From Mycolicibacter senuensis (lineage in GTDB: Bacteria > Actinomycetota > Actinomycetes > Mycobacteriales > Mycobacteriaceae): a stretch of 64,000 bases of DNA. The stretch lies in NCBI RefSeq assembly GCF_003284925.1, contig NZ_QMEX01000003.1, forward strand, positions 78,288 through 142,287, given 5' to 3'. Below, one piece after another: positions 44,856 through 54,454 of this stretch (the stretch's first letter is position 1; each line of letters begins with the position of its first letter). A program made the position numbers and the translations under genes. The notes below the pieces were generated by a model. It searched no databases. It was not told the origin of the DNA and saw only the letters and a program-made list of their open reading frames with translations.

Positions 44856-45515
44856 TCACGGCTGCAGACGCTCGACGCGTCCGCCGCTCACCCGAATCCG
44901 GTTGTGCAGCCGGCCTTCTCGGCCCTGCCAGAACTCCACCACCTCTGGCGCGATGACATAGCCGGCCCAGCTGGGCGCGACCGGAACGTCGTCGGTGTCG
45001 GCGAATCGGGCGGTCACCTCCACGAGCTGATCGAGCAGGGCCGCGCGCGAGGCGATCGGATGCGACTGGTGCGACGCCCAGAAACCCAGCTGCGAGGCCC
45101 GCGGCCGGTTCACCCAGTATTCGGCCGGGATCGCTGCGTCGGTCTTGGTGACCCGGCCGCGGATATGGACCTGGCGGCCCAGTTGATACCAGGGGAACGT
45201 CGCCGACGCGTACGGTGTCGCCGCCAACTGGGCGGCCTTGTCCGAGCCGTCGTCGGTGAAGAAGGTGACGCCGTCCTCGTCGAGGTTCTTACACAGCACC
45301 GAGCGGCTGGCCGGCCGGCCGTCTTCGACCGTGGCCAACACCATGGCGTTGGGCTCGGGGATGCCGGCGCGTTCGGCGTCGCCGATCCAGTTGCGCAGCA
45401 AAACCTGCCAGCCGTCCTCGAGCCAGTCGACGTCGAGGTCGCCGCAGTTGTCCTTCTCCCGGTATTCCACTCGCATCGCCGCCAGGTGCTCGTTGTCGGG
45501 GCCTGTCCTGTGCAC
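44856..45515 (-). CDS. pdxH: Pyridoxamine 5'-phosphate oxidase
   Basis: 219 residues. [43 protein letters not shown] (FMN-binding split barrel; cited only by ends [10 protein letters not shown] and [12 protein letters not shown]), [13 protein letters not shown] and the C-terminal [15 protein letters not shown] (with substrate-binding Arg) identify PdxH. Oxidises PNP/PMP to pyridoxal phosphate with FMN. In M. tuberculosis the gene lies elsewhere (Rv2607), so its place here is a rearrangement relative to that species. Divergent from citA. Confidence 0.94.
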   Translation of the reverse strand: MHRTGPDNEHLAAMRVEYREKDNCGDLDVDWLEDGWQVLLRNWIGDAERAGIPEPNAMVLATVEDGRPASRSVLCKNLDEDGVTFFTDDGSDKAAQLAATPYASATFPWYQLGRQVHIRGRVTKTDAAIPAEYWVNRPRASQLGFWASHQSHPIASRAALLDQLVEVTARFADTDDVPVAPSWAGYVIAPEVVEFWQGREGRLHNRIRVSGGRVERLQP

Positions 45516-45601
45516 CGCCCAACGCTACGCCGCAGCTCCGGTCCAGCCGGCGTTACCAGCCGGTAGGAACGGCCGGATGCCGGGGTGGGACAATGCCACA
45601 C

Positions 45602-46717
45602 ATGAGTGCTGCAGTCCCGGAGAATTTCGTAGCCGGCCTGGAGGGCACGGTGGCCTTCACCACCGAGATCGCCGAACCCGACAAGGACGGCGGCGCGCTG
45701 CGCTACCGCGGTGTCGACATCGAGGACCTGGCCGGAAAGGTCAGCTTCGGCGATGTGTGGGCGCTGCTGGTCGACGGCGACTTCACTCGTCCCCTGGCAC
45801 CCGCTGAGCCGCTGGAACTGTCGGTGCGCACCGGCGACGTCCGCGTCGACGCCCAGGCCGGGGTGGCGATGCTGGCCCCGCAGTGGGGATTCCAGCCGCT
45901 GCTGGACACCGATGACGCCACCGCACGCGATCAGCTGGCGCGCGCCGCGGTGATGGTGCTGTCCTATGTCGCCCAATCGGCGCGCGGCTCACAGCCACCG
46001 GTCTCCCAGCAGACCATCGACGGCTGCGCCACCATCACCGAGCGGTTTATGACCCGCTGGCGCGGCGAGCCCGACCCGGCCCACATCGATGCCATCGACG
46101 CCTACTGGGTGTCCGCGGCCGAGCACGGCATGAACGCCTCGACGTTCACCGCCCGGGTGATCGCCTCCACCGGCGCCGACGTCGGCGCGGCGCTGTCCGG
46201 CGCGATCGGTGCGATGAGCGGCCCGCTGCACGGCGGCGCTCCGGCCCGGGTGATCCCGATGATCGAAGATGTGGAGCGCTCCGGGGACGCCCGCGCGGTG
46301 GTCAAGGGCATCTTGGATCGCAAAGAGAAGTTGATGGGCTTCGGCCACCGGGTGTACCGCGCCGAGGACCCGCGCGCCCGGGTGCTACGCGCCACCGCCA
46401 AACGGCTGGCCGCCCCCCGCTACGAGGTGGCCGCCGCCCTGGAGCAGGCGGCACTGGACGAGCTGCGGGAGCGCCGGCCGGACCGGGCCATCGAGACCAA
46501 CGTGGAGTTCTGGGCGGCGGTGATCCTGGACTTCGCCGAAGTGCCCCCGGCGATGATGCCGGCGATGTTCACCTGTGGGCGTACCGCGGGCTGGTGCGCC
46601 CACATCATGGAGCAGAAGCGGCTGGGCAAGCTGGTGCGCCCATCGGCGATCTACGTCGGCCCGGGGCCGCGCGGCGCGGAGTCGGTGGCCGGCTGGGATC
46701 GGCTCGCCAAGGGCTGA
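45602..46717 (+). CDS. citA: Second citrate synthase CitA
   Basis: 371 residues from ATG 45602; ATG 45593 is also possible. FTTEIAEPDKDGGALRYRG, SGPLHGGAPARVIPMIEDV and GFGHRVYRAEDPRARVL are citrate synthase motifs; sequence resembles Rv0889c. Short bacterial type. Forms citrate from oxaloacetate and acetyl-CoA, or possibly 2-methylcitrate; the physiological division with GltA2 is unsettled. Divergent from pdxH. Confidence 0.93.
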   Translation: MSAAVPENFVAGLEGTVAFTTEIAEPDKDGGALRYRGVDIEDLAGKVSFGDVWALLVDGDFTRPLAPAEPLELSVRTGDVRVDAQAGVAMLAPQWGFQPLLDTDDATARDQLARAAVMVLSYVAQSARGSQPPVSQQTIDGCATITERFMTRWRGEPDPAHIDAIDAYWVSAAEHGMNASTFTARVIASTGADVGAALSGAIGAMSGPLHGGAPARVIPMIEDVERSGDARAVVKGILDRKEKLMGFGHRVYRAEDPRARVLRATAKRLAAPRYEVAAALEQAALDELRERRPDRAIETNVEFWAAVILDFAEVPPAMMPAMFTCGRTAGWCAHIMEQKRLGKLVRPSAIYVGPGPRGAESVAGWDRLAKG

Positions 46718-46741
46718 CCCGAACGCGATCCGCGCCGGGAT

Positions 46742-48433
46742 TCAGCGGCGCCGCAAGGCGCTGAGCAGGTTCTGCAGCAGCGGCACGTCGGAGTATTCCT
46801 CGACCTGCTCGAGCATGTCCGGGACCCGGGTGAACTTCACCCGGGGCCGGTTCTGCGCCTGACCGCGGGCGATCTCCGCCTTGTCGATGGCCTTCCAACC
46901 GGCGGCGTCGATCACCTCGGGCCGGCGGGCGCGCACCATCCGGGCGACCGCCCGCGGGCCGCCGATCGGCTCGCTGAGCTGGCCGGCGTTGTAATCGGCG
47001 ACCAGGCTCTGGATCGTCTTGAGCGAATCGGACTTGTTGGTACCGATGAAACCATTGGTGCCACGCTTGATCCACCCGGATACATACGCGCCCGGAACCG
47101 GCTGTCCGGTGACCGGGTCGACCACCCGGCCGCCCTCGTTGGGAACCACACCGGCGGCGTCGTCGAACGGCAGGTCGGCGATCGGGGTGCCGTGGTAGCC
47201 GATCGAGGTCAGCACCAGGCCGGCCTCCAGGCGACGCACCTCGCCGGTTCCGGTCACGGTGAATTCGACTGCGGTGGCCCGCTCTTCGCCGAGCACCCGG
47301 GCTGGGGTCAGCTGGTAGGCGAACCGGATGCGCGGCTTGGTGATCGGAGCCGACGCGTCCCCGAGTTTGGTCAGGATCTCCAGCTTCTGCCGGGTGAAGT
47401 TGTCGCGCACGGTCGCCAGGTCGTTACGCACCCGGGCGTGGTCGTCGGCGTCGAGCACCACCTCGGCGGCCTGGGTCAACCCGACCAGTTCCGGCAGGGT
47501 GAACGCGGAGGCGATCGGGCCGCGGCGGGCGACGATCACCACTTCGTGCACCCGGGAGTCGCGCAGCACCGCCAGTGCGTTGTCGGCGATGTCGGTGCCG
47601 GCCAGCTTGTCGGGGTCGGCGGTGAGGATTCGGGCCACGTCGAGGGCCACGTTGCCGTTGCCGACGATCACCACCCGCTCGTGGCCGAGGTCGACCGACA
47701 GGTCGGTGAACTCCGGATGCCCGTTGTACCAGCCGACGACCTCGGTGGCGGTGCCGGTGCCGGGCAATCCCATGCCGTCGATCTCCAACCGTCGGTCGTG
47801 CAGCGCACCGGAGGCGTAGAGCACGGCGTGGTGATACTCCAGCAGGTCGGCATGGCGCAGGTGGGTGCCCACCTCGACGTTGAGGAAGAAGTTGAAGCCG
47901 CGCCGCCAGGAGATCTCGTCGAACAGCTTGGTGGCCAGCTTGGTGTGCTGGTGATCGGGGGCGACCCCGGCGCGCACCAGGCCGTAGGGGGTGGGCAGCT
48001 TCTCGAACACGTTGACCAGCACACCGGGCTGGGTCAGCAGTTCATCGGCGGCGTACATCGCGGCCGGCCCGGAGCCGACGATGGCCACCGTCAGCGGATA
48101 CTTGCCGCGCCGGTGCACTTCGGCGGCCGGCAGGATCGGCGCCAGCTTGGACGTCGGCGGCAGCTTCACGCCCTCGGGGCGCTTGGGGTAGTACGACTTG
48201 TTGATCTCGATGAACGGCAGCTGCTGCGCCGGCAGCTGCGTATCGGGGTAGATCGCGTCGACCGGGCAGGCCCGGATGCAGGCGCCGCAGTCCACGCAGG
48301 CGTCCGGGTCGATGTAGAGCATCTCGCTGGTGGCGAAGTCCGGTTCGTCCGGGCTGGGGTGGATGCAGTAGACCGGACAGGCGAAGACGCAGGATGCGTC
48401 GTTACAGCATGCCTGGCTGATGACGTGCGGCAT
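46742..48433 (-). CDS. fprB: Ferredoxin-fused ferredoxin/adrenodoxin-NADP reductase FprB
   Basis: 563 residues from ATG 48433; the upstream open frame is rejected because it overlaps the oxygenase gene. N-terminal ferredoxin domain: CCNDASCVFACPVYC and CVDCGACIRACPVDAIYP hold 3Fe-4S/4Fe-4S cysteines. The reductase part has VAIVGSGPAAMYAADELL (FAD), a VVIVGNGNVALDVARIL (NADPH) and GWIKRGTNGFIGTNKSD (adrenodoxin-reductase type). Same architecture as Rv0886. Passes electrons from NADPH to ferredoxin, likely for P450s or for the oxygenase upstream. Confidence 0.95.
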   Translation of the reverse strand: MPHVISQACCNDASCVFACPVYCIHPSPDEPDFATSEMLYIDPDACVDCGACIRACPVDAIYPDTQLPAQQLPFIEINKSYYPKRPEGVKLPPTSKLAPILPAAEVHRRGKYPLTVAIVGSGPAAMYAADELLTQPGVLVNVFEKLPTPYGLVRAGVAPDHQHTKLATKLFDEISWRRGFNFFLNVEVGTHLRHADLLEYHHAVLYASGALHDRRLEIDGMGLPGTGTATEVVGWYNGHPEFTDLSVDLGHERVVIVGNGNVALDVARILTADPDKLAGTDIADNALAVLRDSRVHEVVIVARRGPIASAFTLPELVGLTQAAEVVLDADDHARVRNDLATVRDNFTRQKLEILTKLGDASAPITKPRIRFAYQLTPARVLGEERATAVEFTVTGTGEVRRLEAGLVLTSIGYHGTPIADLPFDDAAGVVPNEGGRVVDPVTGQPVPGAYVSGWIKRGTNGFIGTNKSDSLKTIQSLVADYNAGQLSEPIGGPRAVARMVRARRPEVIDAAGWKAIDKAEIARGQAQNRPRVKFTRVPDMLEQVEEYSDVPLLQNLLSALRRR

Positions 48434-48453
48434 GAGGCGGCGGGTTCGCTGAC

Positions 48454-49494
48454 CTATGCGACGCGCGACAGGTGCGCGCGCTGCGGCTGGGCCCGGAAGC
48501 GCGACGGCGCCCCGTTGATCCGACACATCCGCCAGATCAGCTTGGCGACCGGGTTCATCAGCCCGGTGTCGTGGCAGAGCATTCGCACGTCGGCGAACAT
48601 ATCCTGCAGCATCCGCCGCGCGTCGGCCGACCCGAAGAAGACGTCCTTGCGCACCGAACGCGGAATGTCGAACTCCTGCCAGAACTCCTTCGGCGGAACG
48701 ACGATTGCCGAACACAGCACCCGCATGGTGACCGGCACGAACAGCGACAGCCAGAAACGCTTGCGGCGCGGCAGGTTCGGGACACGCTTGTTGAGGTATT
48801 CGTGCGCGAACGAGATGTGCCGCGCCTCCTCGGCGACGTGGATCGCCATCACCTTCTCCATGATCGGGTGCAGCGTCTTGCCCTCGCGCAGGATGTCCTT
48901 CTGAATGTGGTCGATGGGCTCCTCGCCGGCGAGGATGCCGAACCAGAACGGGATCGGCAGCGGGCCGGCGACCAGCGGAATGAACGCCGCCAGCCACTTG
49001 AGGAACCGCGGCATGCCGGGCACGTCGGCGCCGATGTGGTTCACCATCTCCTGGAACATCAGGGTGTGGTTGCACTCCTCGACCGACTCGTGCAGGCAGT
49101 ACCGGTACTCCGGTGAGCCGTTGGGCACCCAGAACGCGTAGTTGAGCAGGCCGCGGATCAGGATGGACTCGAAGTGCAGGCCCACCTTGGCGACGTTGGC
49201 CTGACGCCACATCCCGATCTTGATCTGGCGTTCCTCGGGCTGCGCCTGGTACCAGGCGTGCTTACCCAGCGGGTCGGTGGCCGGCAGGATCCACCGCGGG
49301 TCATTCTCGAACACCTTGAATTCCGGGCTGTCCCAGTCGATGTCCAGGTACGGGTTGAAGTGGCGCCGCACCGAACCTTCCGACAGCGTGTTGAGCATGT
49401 CGACGTAGGCGGCGTCGTCGGTGACCTCCATGTTGGCGCGCCAGCGCCGCACGATGCCGGTTCGCGCCGGCTTCTGAGCCGTCTTCTGAGCCAT
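48454..49494 (-). CDS. AurF-like diiron oxygenase (Rv0885-like)
   Basis: 346 residues from ATG 49494. Ligand motifs of the diiron AurF family are visible: ESVEECNHTLMFQEM (E-E-x-x-H) and HVAEEARHISFAHEYL (E-x-x-R-H). The family oxidises amines or acts in lipid desaturation; Rv0885 is uncharacterised. Encoded 20 bp upstream of fprB on the same strand, which would supply electrons. In the region upstream (49530-49565), GGTACCG occurs twice, and may be a regulatory element. Confidence 0.88.
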   Translation of the reverse strand: MAQKTAQKPARTGIVRRWRANMEVTDDAAYVDMLNTLSEGSVRRHFNPYLDIDWDSPEFKVFENDPRWILPATDPLGKHAWYQAQPEERQIKIGMWRQANVAKVGLHFESILIRGLLNYAFWVPNGSPEYRYCLHESVEECNHTLMFQEMVNHIGADVPGMPRFLKWLAAFIPLVAGPLPIPFWFGILAGEEPIDHIQKDILREGKTLHPIMEKVMAIHVAEEARHISFAHEYLNKRVPNLPRRKRFWLSLFVPVTMRVLCSAIVVPPKEFWQEFDIPRSVRKDVFFGSADARRMLQDMFADVRMLCHDTGLMNPVAKLIWRMCRINGAPSRFRAQPQRAHLSRVA

Positions 49495-49619
49495 CGGGAA
49501 CACCCCCACTGATGTTTTACATTTGGGCTTCGTATGTACAACGGTACCGCAGGTATCGGGTACCGTCCAGAGCTTGAATACCCGTTGTGGCCGTGACGGG
49601 TGTCAAGCGCTTCATGTGA

Positions 49620-50798
<1,179 letters not shown>

Positions 50799-50899
50799 CC
50801 TCTCGTGATCAAGTCGTTATAACCCCAGCGTGTCACCGCCGTCCGGGCGGCTCACTGCACTAAAGTCCGCAGCTAACCGGGCCTGCGCAAGGAGAAGTC

Positions 50900-51676
50900 A
50901 TGCGGGAACTAAGGGCGATCGGCCTCGACGCCGACGGCAAGCACATCATCTGCGAGAGTGTCGGCGACGACGATGACAGCACCGAGATGTTCCGGGTGCG
51001 GATCGACGACCGGCTGCGCGGCGCCGTGCGCGGCGAGGGCAACCGGGTGGGGCAGACCCAGATCGACCTGGGTATGAGCATGCTGCGCCCGAAGGACATC
51101 CAGGCCCGCATCCGCGCCGGTGCGTCGGTCGAGCAGGTGGCCGCAGCGGCCGGCGTCGACGTCTCCCGGGTGGAGCGGTTCGCCCACCCGGTGCTGCTGG
51201 AGCGCTCCCGAGCCGCGGAACTGGCCACCGCCGCCCACCCGGTGCTGGCCGACGGACCGGCCGTGCCGACCCTGCTCGAGGTCGTCACCAGCGCGCTGAT
51301 GAGCCGCGGCCTCAACCCCGATCAGAGCAGCTGGGACGCCTGGCGCAACGACGACGGACGCTGGACGGTTCAGCTGGCCTGGAAGGCGGGCCGTTCGGAC
51401 AACGTCGCCCACTTCTGGTTCGCCCCCGGCGCGCACGGCGGGACGGTGACGGCCCTCGATGATCCGGCGATGGAGCTCATCGACCCGGACTTCGACCGTC
51501 CGCTGCGGCCGGTCGCCCCGGTCGCCGAACTGGACTTCGAGGAGCCCGCAACCCCGCCGGCGGTCGACGAGCAGCCGTCACATCAGCGCCCGGCGCCCCG
51601 GGCCCGGCGCAGCAAGCCGCCGGTCCCGGGTTGGGAGGACGTACTGCTCGGGGTGCGCTCAAGCGGTCAACGCTGA
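50900..51676 (+). CDS. sepH: Cell-division regulator SepH (Rv0883c-like)
   Basis: 258 residues after AAGGAG. The N-terminal part MRELRAIGLDADGKHIIC with MLRPKDIQARIRAGASVEQVA is the DUF3071 domain carrying a helix-turn-helix-like region. A C-terminal tail is Pro/Ala and Arg rich, ending GWEDVLLGVRSS. SepH binds FtsZ and promotes its assembly in Streptomyces and Mycobacterium. Its end overlaps the convergent small membrane gene by 10 bp. Confidence 0.92.
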   Translation: MRELRAIGLDADGKHIICESVGDDDDSTEMFRVRIDDRLRGAVRGEGNRVGQTQIDLGMSMLRPKDIQARIRAGASVEQVAAAAGVDVSRVERFAHPVLLERSRAAELATAAHPVLADGPAVPTLLEVVTSALMSRGLNPDQSSWDAWRNDDGRWTVQLAWKAGRSDNVAHFWFAPGAHGGTVTALDDPAMELIDPDFDRPLRPVAPVAELDFEEPATPPAVDEQPSHQRPAPRARRSKPPVPGWEDVLLGVRSSGQR

Positions 51677-51942
51677 GCAACCAGCACCAGCAGCACCAGC
51701 CACGCCCCAGCCACGCCAAGGCCGGCGCCCAGCGCGAACCAGCGCAGCACCGGGGTGCGTCGCCAGCCCCACACCGTGGGCGCCAGTCCGCCCACCGCGA
51801 CCAGGTTGAGGACGACGGCCACTGCCAGGTGCACCCGGATCAGCCCCAGGCTCAGCACCGCGATCGCAGTCCCCGACACCGCCGCGACGAACGCCGCCAC
51901 GGTCAACCCCGTCGCCCACGGCGTGGTCTGGCTGGGCGTCAT
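51667..51942 (-). CDS. Small membrane protein (Rv0882-like)
   Basis: 91 residues with three hydrophobic segments: WATGLTVAAFVAAVSGTAIAV, LAVAVVLNLVAVGGLAPTV and GAGLGVAGAWLVLLVLVA. Matches Rv0882 in position between sepH and the rRNA methyltransferase. Its ATG overlaps the methyltransferase stop. No function known. Confidence 0.8.
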   Translation of the reverse strand: MTPSQTTPWATGLTVAAFVAAVSGTAIAVLSLGLIRVHLAVAVVLNLVAVGGLAPTVWGWRRTPVLRWFALGAGLGVAGAWLVLLVLVAQR

Positions 51943-52766
51943 GCCGGCAGCCTAGTGCGCTCGTAAAACGCCAGCGCCGCCGCCGTCGCCACGTTGAGGG
52001 AGTCGGTGCCACGCGACATCGGGATGCGCACTCGCAGGTCACTGGCCCGCATGGCCTGTTCCGACAGGCCCGGCCCCTCCGCGCCGACCAGCACCGCCAC
52101 CGGGTCGTCCTGCACCTTCGCCATGGCCGTCGACAGCGCGTCGGCCCGCGGATCCGGTGTCATGGCCAACAGCCGAAACCCGCGATCACGCAGCATGGCC
52201 AGATCGGCCGGCCAGTGCGCCGAACGGGCGAACGGGACCAGCAGGGCGTGCCCCATCGACACCCGCACCGCGCGCCGGTACAACGGATCGGCGCAGCCGC
52301 TGCCGAAGATCACCGCGTCCACTCCGAGGCCGGCGCCGTTGCGGAAAATCGAGCCCAGGTTCTCGTGGTCGTTGACGCCTTCGAGCACCGCGATGGTGCG
52401 AGCACCGGCGACCAGATCGGTCACCGTCGGCTCGGGCACCCGCGACGCAGCGGCCAGCACACCACGGTTGAGGTGAAATCCGACGACCTCGGCCATCACC
52501 TCCGGGCTCACCCGGTAGTAGGGCACGTCGGGCACAACGGCCAGATCATCCGCCAACTCCGCCAGCCGGCGGTCGGTGCCCAGCAGCGCCCGCGGCGAGT
52601 ACCGCGAGACGAGCATCCGCCGCACCACCAGCACACCTTCGGCGATCACCAGCCCTTTACCCGTGGGCAGGTCCGGGCGGCGGTCGACACTGTTCAAATC
52701 GCGGAAATCGTCCAGCCGGGAATCGCGCGGATCATCGATATCCACGACGTCGAGGACCCTGGCCAC
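51939..52766 (-). CDS. SpoU/TrmH-family RNA 2'-O-methyltransferase (Rv0881-like)
   Basis: 275 residues. N-terminal substrate-binding region, then the SPOUT knot: IAVLEGVNDHENLGSIFRNG (motif 1 with NxGxxxR), VAVLVGAEGPGLSEQAM (motif 2) and RIPMSRGTDSLNVATAAAL (motif 3 with S-L-N). These are all three SpoU motifs. Methylates ribose in rRNA or tRNA using SAM. Starts 38 bp from a divergent small membrane gene. Confidence 0.93.
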   Translation of the reverse strand: MARVLDVVDIDDPRDSRLDDFRDLNSVDRRPDLPTGKGLVIAEGVLVVRRMLVSRYSPRALLGTDRRLAELADDLAVVPDVPYYRVSPEVMAEVVGFHLNRGVLAAASRVPEPTVTDLVAGARTIAVLEGVNDHENLGSIFRNGAGLGVDAVIFGSGCADPLYRRAVRVSMGHALLVPFARSAHWPADLAMLRDRGFRLLAMTPDPRADALSTAMAKVQDDPVAVLVGAEGPGLSEQAMRASDLRVRIPMSRGTDSLNVATAAALAFYERTRLPA

Positions 52767-52805
52767 CGGCCGAACATTACCGGCGAGGCGCTAACGTCAA
52801 CGGCG

Positions 52806-53087
52806 ATGACCCCCCAGCCGACCCCCGCGCCTGCGACGGAGCCCTCTCCCGAGCCGCCGCCGTTGCCGCCCGCCCTGCTGCGGGCATGGCCGGTGATCGG
52901 CGCCGGGGTGGCCGGCTTCGGTTGCGCGACCATCGCGGCGTTCGCGATTCCGGCACTGGAGTCGTGGCGGCCGGTGAGTGTGGCCGGGCTGGGGGTCGGT
53001 GCACTGGGCACCACGATCTTTCTGGTGCAGCGCGCCGCGGCGCGGCGCGGCGCGCGCGGCGCCCAGACTGGACTGGAACACGAATAG
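52806..53087 (+). CDS. Small membrane protein, DUF2530-like (Rv0879c)
   Basis: 93 residues from ATG 52806. A Pro-rich cytoplasmic start (TPQPTPAPATEPSPEPPP) followed by two membrane segments: VIGAGVAGFGCATIAAFAI and VSVAGLGVGALGTTIFLV, then a basic C-terminal tail. Length and position correspond to Rv0879c (DUF2530). The MarR regulator gene Rv0880 that sits next to it in M. tuberculosis is absent here. Confidence 0.75.
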   Translation: MTPQPTPAPATEPSPEPPPLPPALLRAWPVIGAGVAGFGCATIAAFAIPALESWRPVSVAGLGVGALGTTIFLVQRAAARRGARGAQTGLEHE

Positions 53088-53116
53088 AAGTTGCGGCCGA
53101 TTCAAGGAGGAATGAG

Positions 53117-53572
53117 ATGGCAGCTCCGCTGCTCAAGGCTGAGATCGACATCAACGCGCCGGTCACCGAGGTCTGGAACTTGATCTCCGACTTCCGGCGG
53201 ATGCCGGAGTGGAGCCCGCAGTGCCGGTGGATGAGACCGCTGGGCGCGGTGCGGCCGGGGACCCGCACGATCAACTTCAATCGGCGCGGGCGAATGTTCT
53301 GGCCTACCACCTCAGTGATCACCGAGTACGTCCCGGAGCGCAAACTGGCCTTCCGGGTCACCGAGAACCACAGCGTATGGAGCTATGAACTCGAGCCGAC
53401 CGCCAATGGCACCCGGGTGGTCGAGAGCCGGCACGCCCCCGACGGGATCACCGCGGTCTCGACGTTTGCGACCAAGAACTTCATGGGTGGGGTCGAGAGC
53501 TTCGAGCAGGAGTTGCTCGACGGCATGAACGCCTCCTTGCAGCGGATCAAGGCGGCCGCCGAAAACCGCTGA
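53117..53572 (+). CDS. SRPBCC family protein
   Basis: 151 residues; AAGGAGG at 53104-53110 decides ATG 53117. EIDINAPVTEVWNLISDFRRMPEWSPQCRW (start EIDINAPVTEVWNLISDF), NRRGRMFWPTTSVITEYVP and WSYELEPTANGTRVVESR form the START-like fold that binds a lipid or polyketide-like ligand. C-terminal long helix. No enzymatic assignment possible. It follows the DUF2530-like gene by 29 bp. Confidence 0.85.
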   Translation: MAAPLLKAEIDINAPVTEVWNLISDFRRMPEWSPQCRWMRPLGAVRPGTRTINFNRRGRMFWPTTSVITEYVPERKLAFRVTENHSVWSYELEPTANGTRVVESRHAPDGITAVSTFATKNFMGGVESFEQELLDGMNASLQRIKAAAENR

Positions 53573-53632
53573 AGCGCCCCGCAAGTGGGGTAACGTCCAT
53601 CGTCACCGGCGAAACTGGAGGGAGCCCCGGAC

Positions 53633-54211
53633 ATGGTGGGAAGCGCGAGTTCCAGCCTTGGGATGCTGAGCGGCGTCGCAGCCACCGCGGTGCTGCTGGC
53701 CGCCGGTCTGACCCCGGTGGCCACGTCACCCGAAATGAGCACGCGCGCCCTGTCCGCGGTGTCGACCGAGGTGGCGCTGGCCACCAGCGCAGTCGTTGAC
53801 AGCTTCGACGCCCTCGCCGGGCTCGCGCCTTTCGACATCTCCAGCGTTGCAGGTGGATCCGACGTCCCCGGTGATGTCGACGTGTTCAATGTGCTGCCCG
53901 GGGCCGCCGATGCCCTCGACGTTCCCGGCTCCGCCGATGCGTTCGACATCGTCGGCCTGTTCAACGCGGAGGTGGCAGCCGCGGTAGGACTGTTCAACCG
54001 CGTGATCAGCCTGCCCATAACGTTGTTCAACGACTTCGAGAACCTGATCACCAGCCTGATCAACCTCGACTTCGGGATGGCGTTCAGTCAGGCGTTCAGC
54101 ATTCCGCAGGACATCGTCAACTACGCGCTCGGGCTACCGGGTGCGGTAGTCAACACGGCCTTCAACATGCTCTTCGTGCTTCCGGGCGAGTACCTGTTCA
54201 ACTTCGGTTAA
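53633..54211 (+). CDS. Hypothetical secreted protein
   Basis: 192 residues, starting MVGSASSSLGMLSGVAATAV and followed by LLAAGLTPVATSP, a signal peptide with Ala-x-x cleavage region. The mature part is rich in Asp, Val and Phe with a repeated V-x-G-x-x-D-x-F/V pattern (SDVPGDVDVFNV, LDVPGSADAFDI) and ends in a hydrophobic helical part. Resembles small secreted mycobacterial proteins of unknown function with no known domain. Confidence 0.7.
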   Translation: MVGSASSSLGMLSGVAATAVLLAAGLTPVATSPEMSTRALSAVSTEVALATSAVVDSFDALAGLAPFDISSVAGGSDVPGDVDVFNVLPGAADALDVPGSADAFDIVGLFNAEVAAAVGLFNRVISLPITLFNDFENLITSLINLDFGMAFSQAFSIPQDIVNYALGLPGAVVNTAFNMLFVLPGEYLFNFG

Positions 54212-54454
54212 GGACTGGTTGGCAATCGGCCTCGCTAGGGGTGAACGCCGCGGCGACGACTGGGCTTTCATCAGCTCCGCCTTCACACCACCATCCCGCA
54301 TGATGGTCATGTTCTGGCGGGCCGCCAGGACTAACCGCGCGGCGGGAAACCGCTATCTGGCAAGGCGAGGACTCCAGCGGCCACAGGTGAATTGGGCTGC
54401 AATCAAGGAAATGCACCGTCGCGCACGACTCAGGTAGCAGCACTAGCGGTGGGC

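Noticed and set aside
49530..49570. GGTACCG repeated twice upstream of the AurF-like gene as an operator
   Set aside because: The two copies are short and imperfectly arranged; I could not distinguish this from chance and only mention it in the gene entry.
54219..54437. Short frame of 72 codons between the secreted protein and DUF3027 genes
   Set aside because: No ribosome site, and an equally long frame exists on the other strand; nothing supports either.
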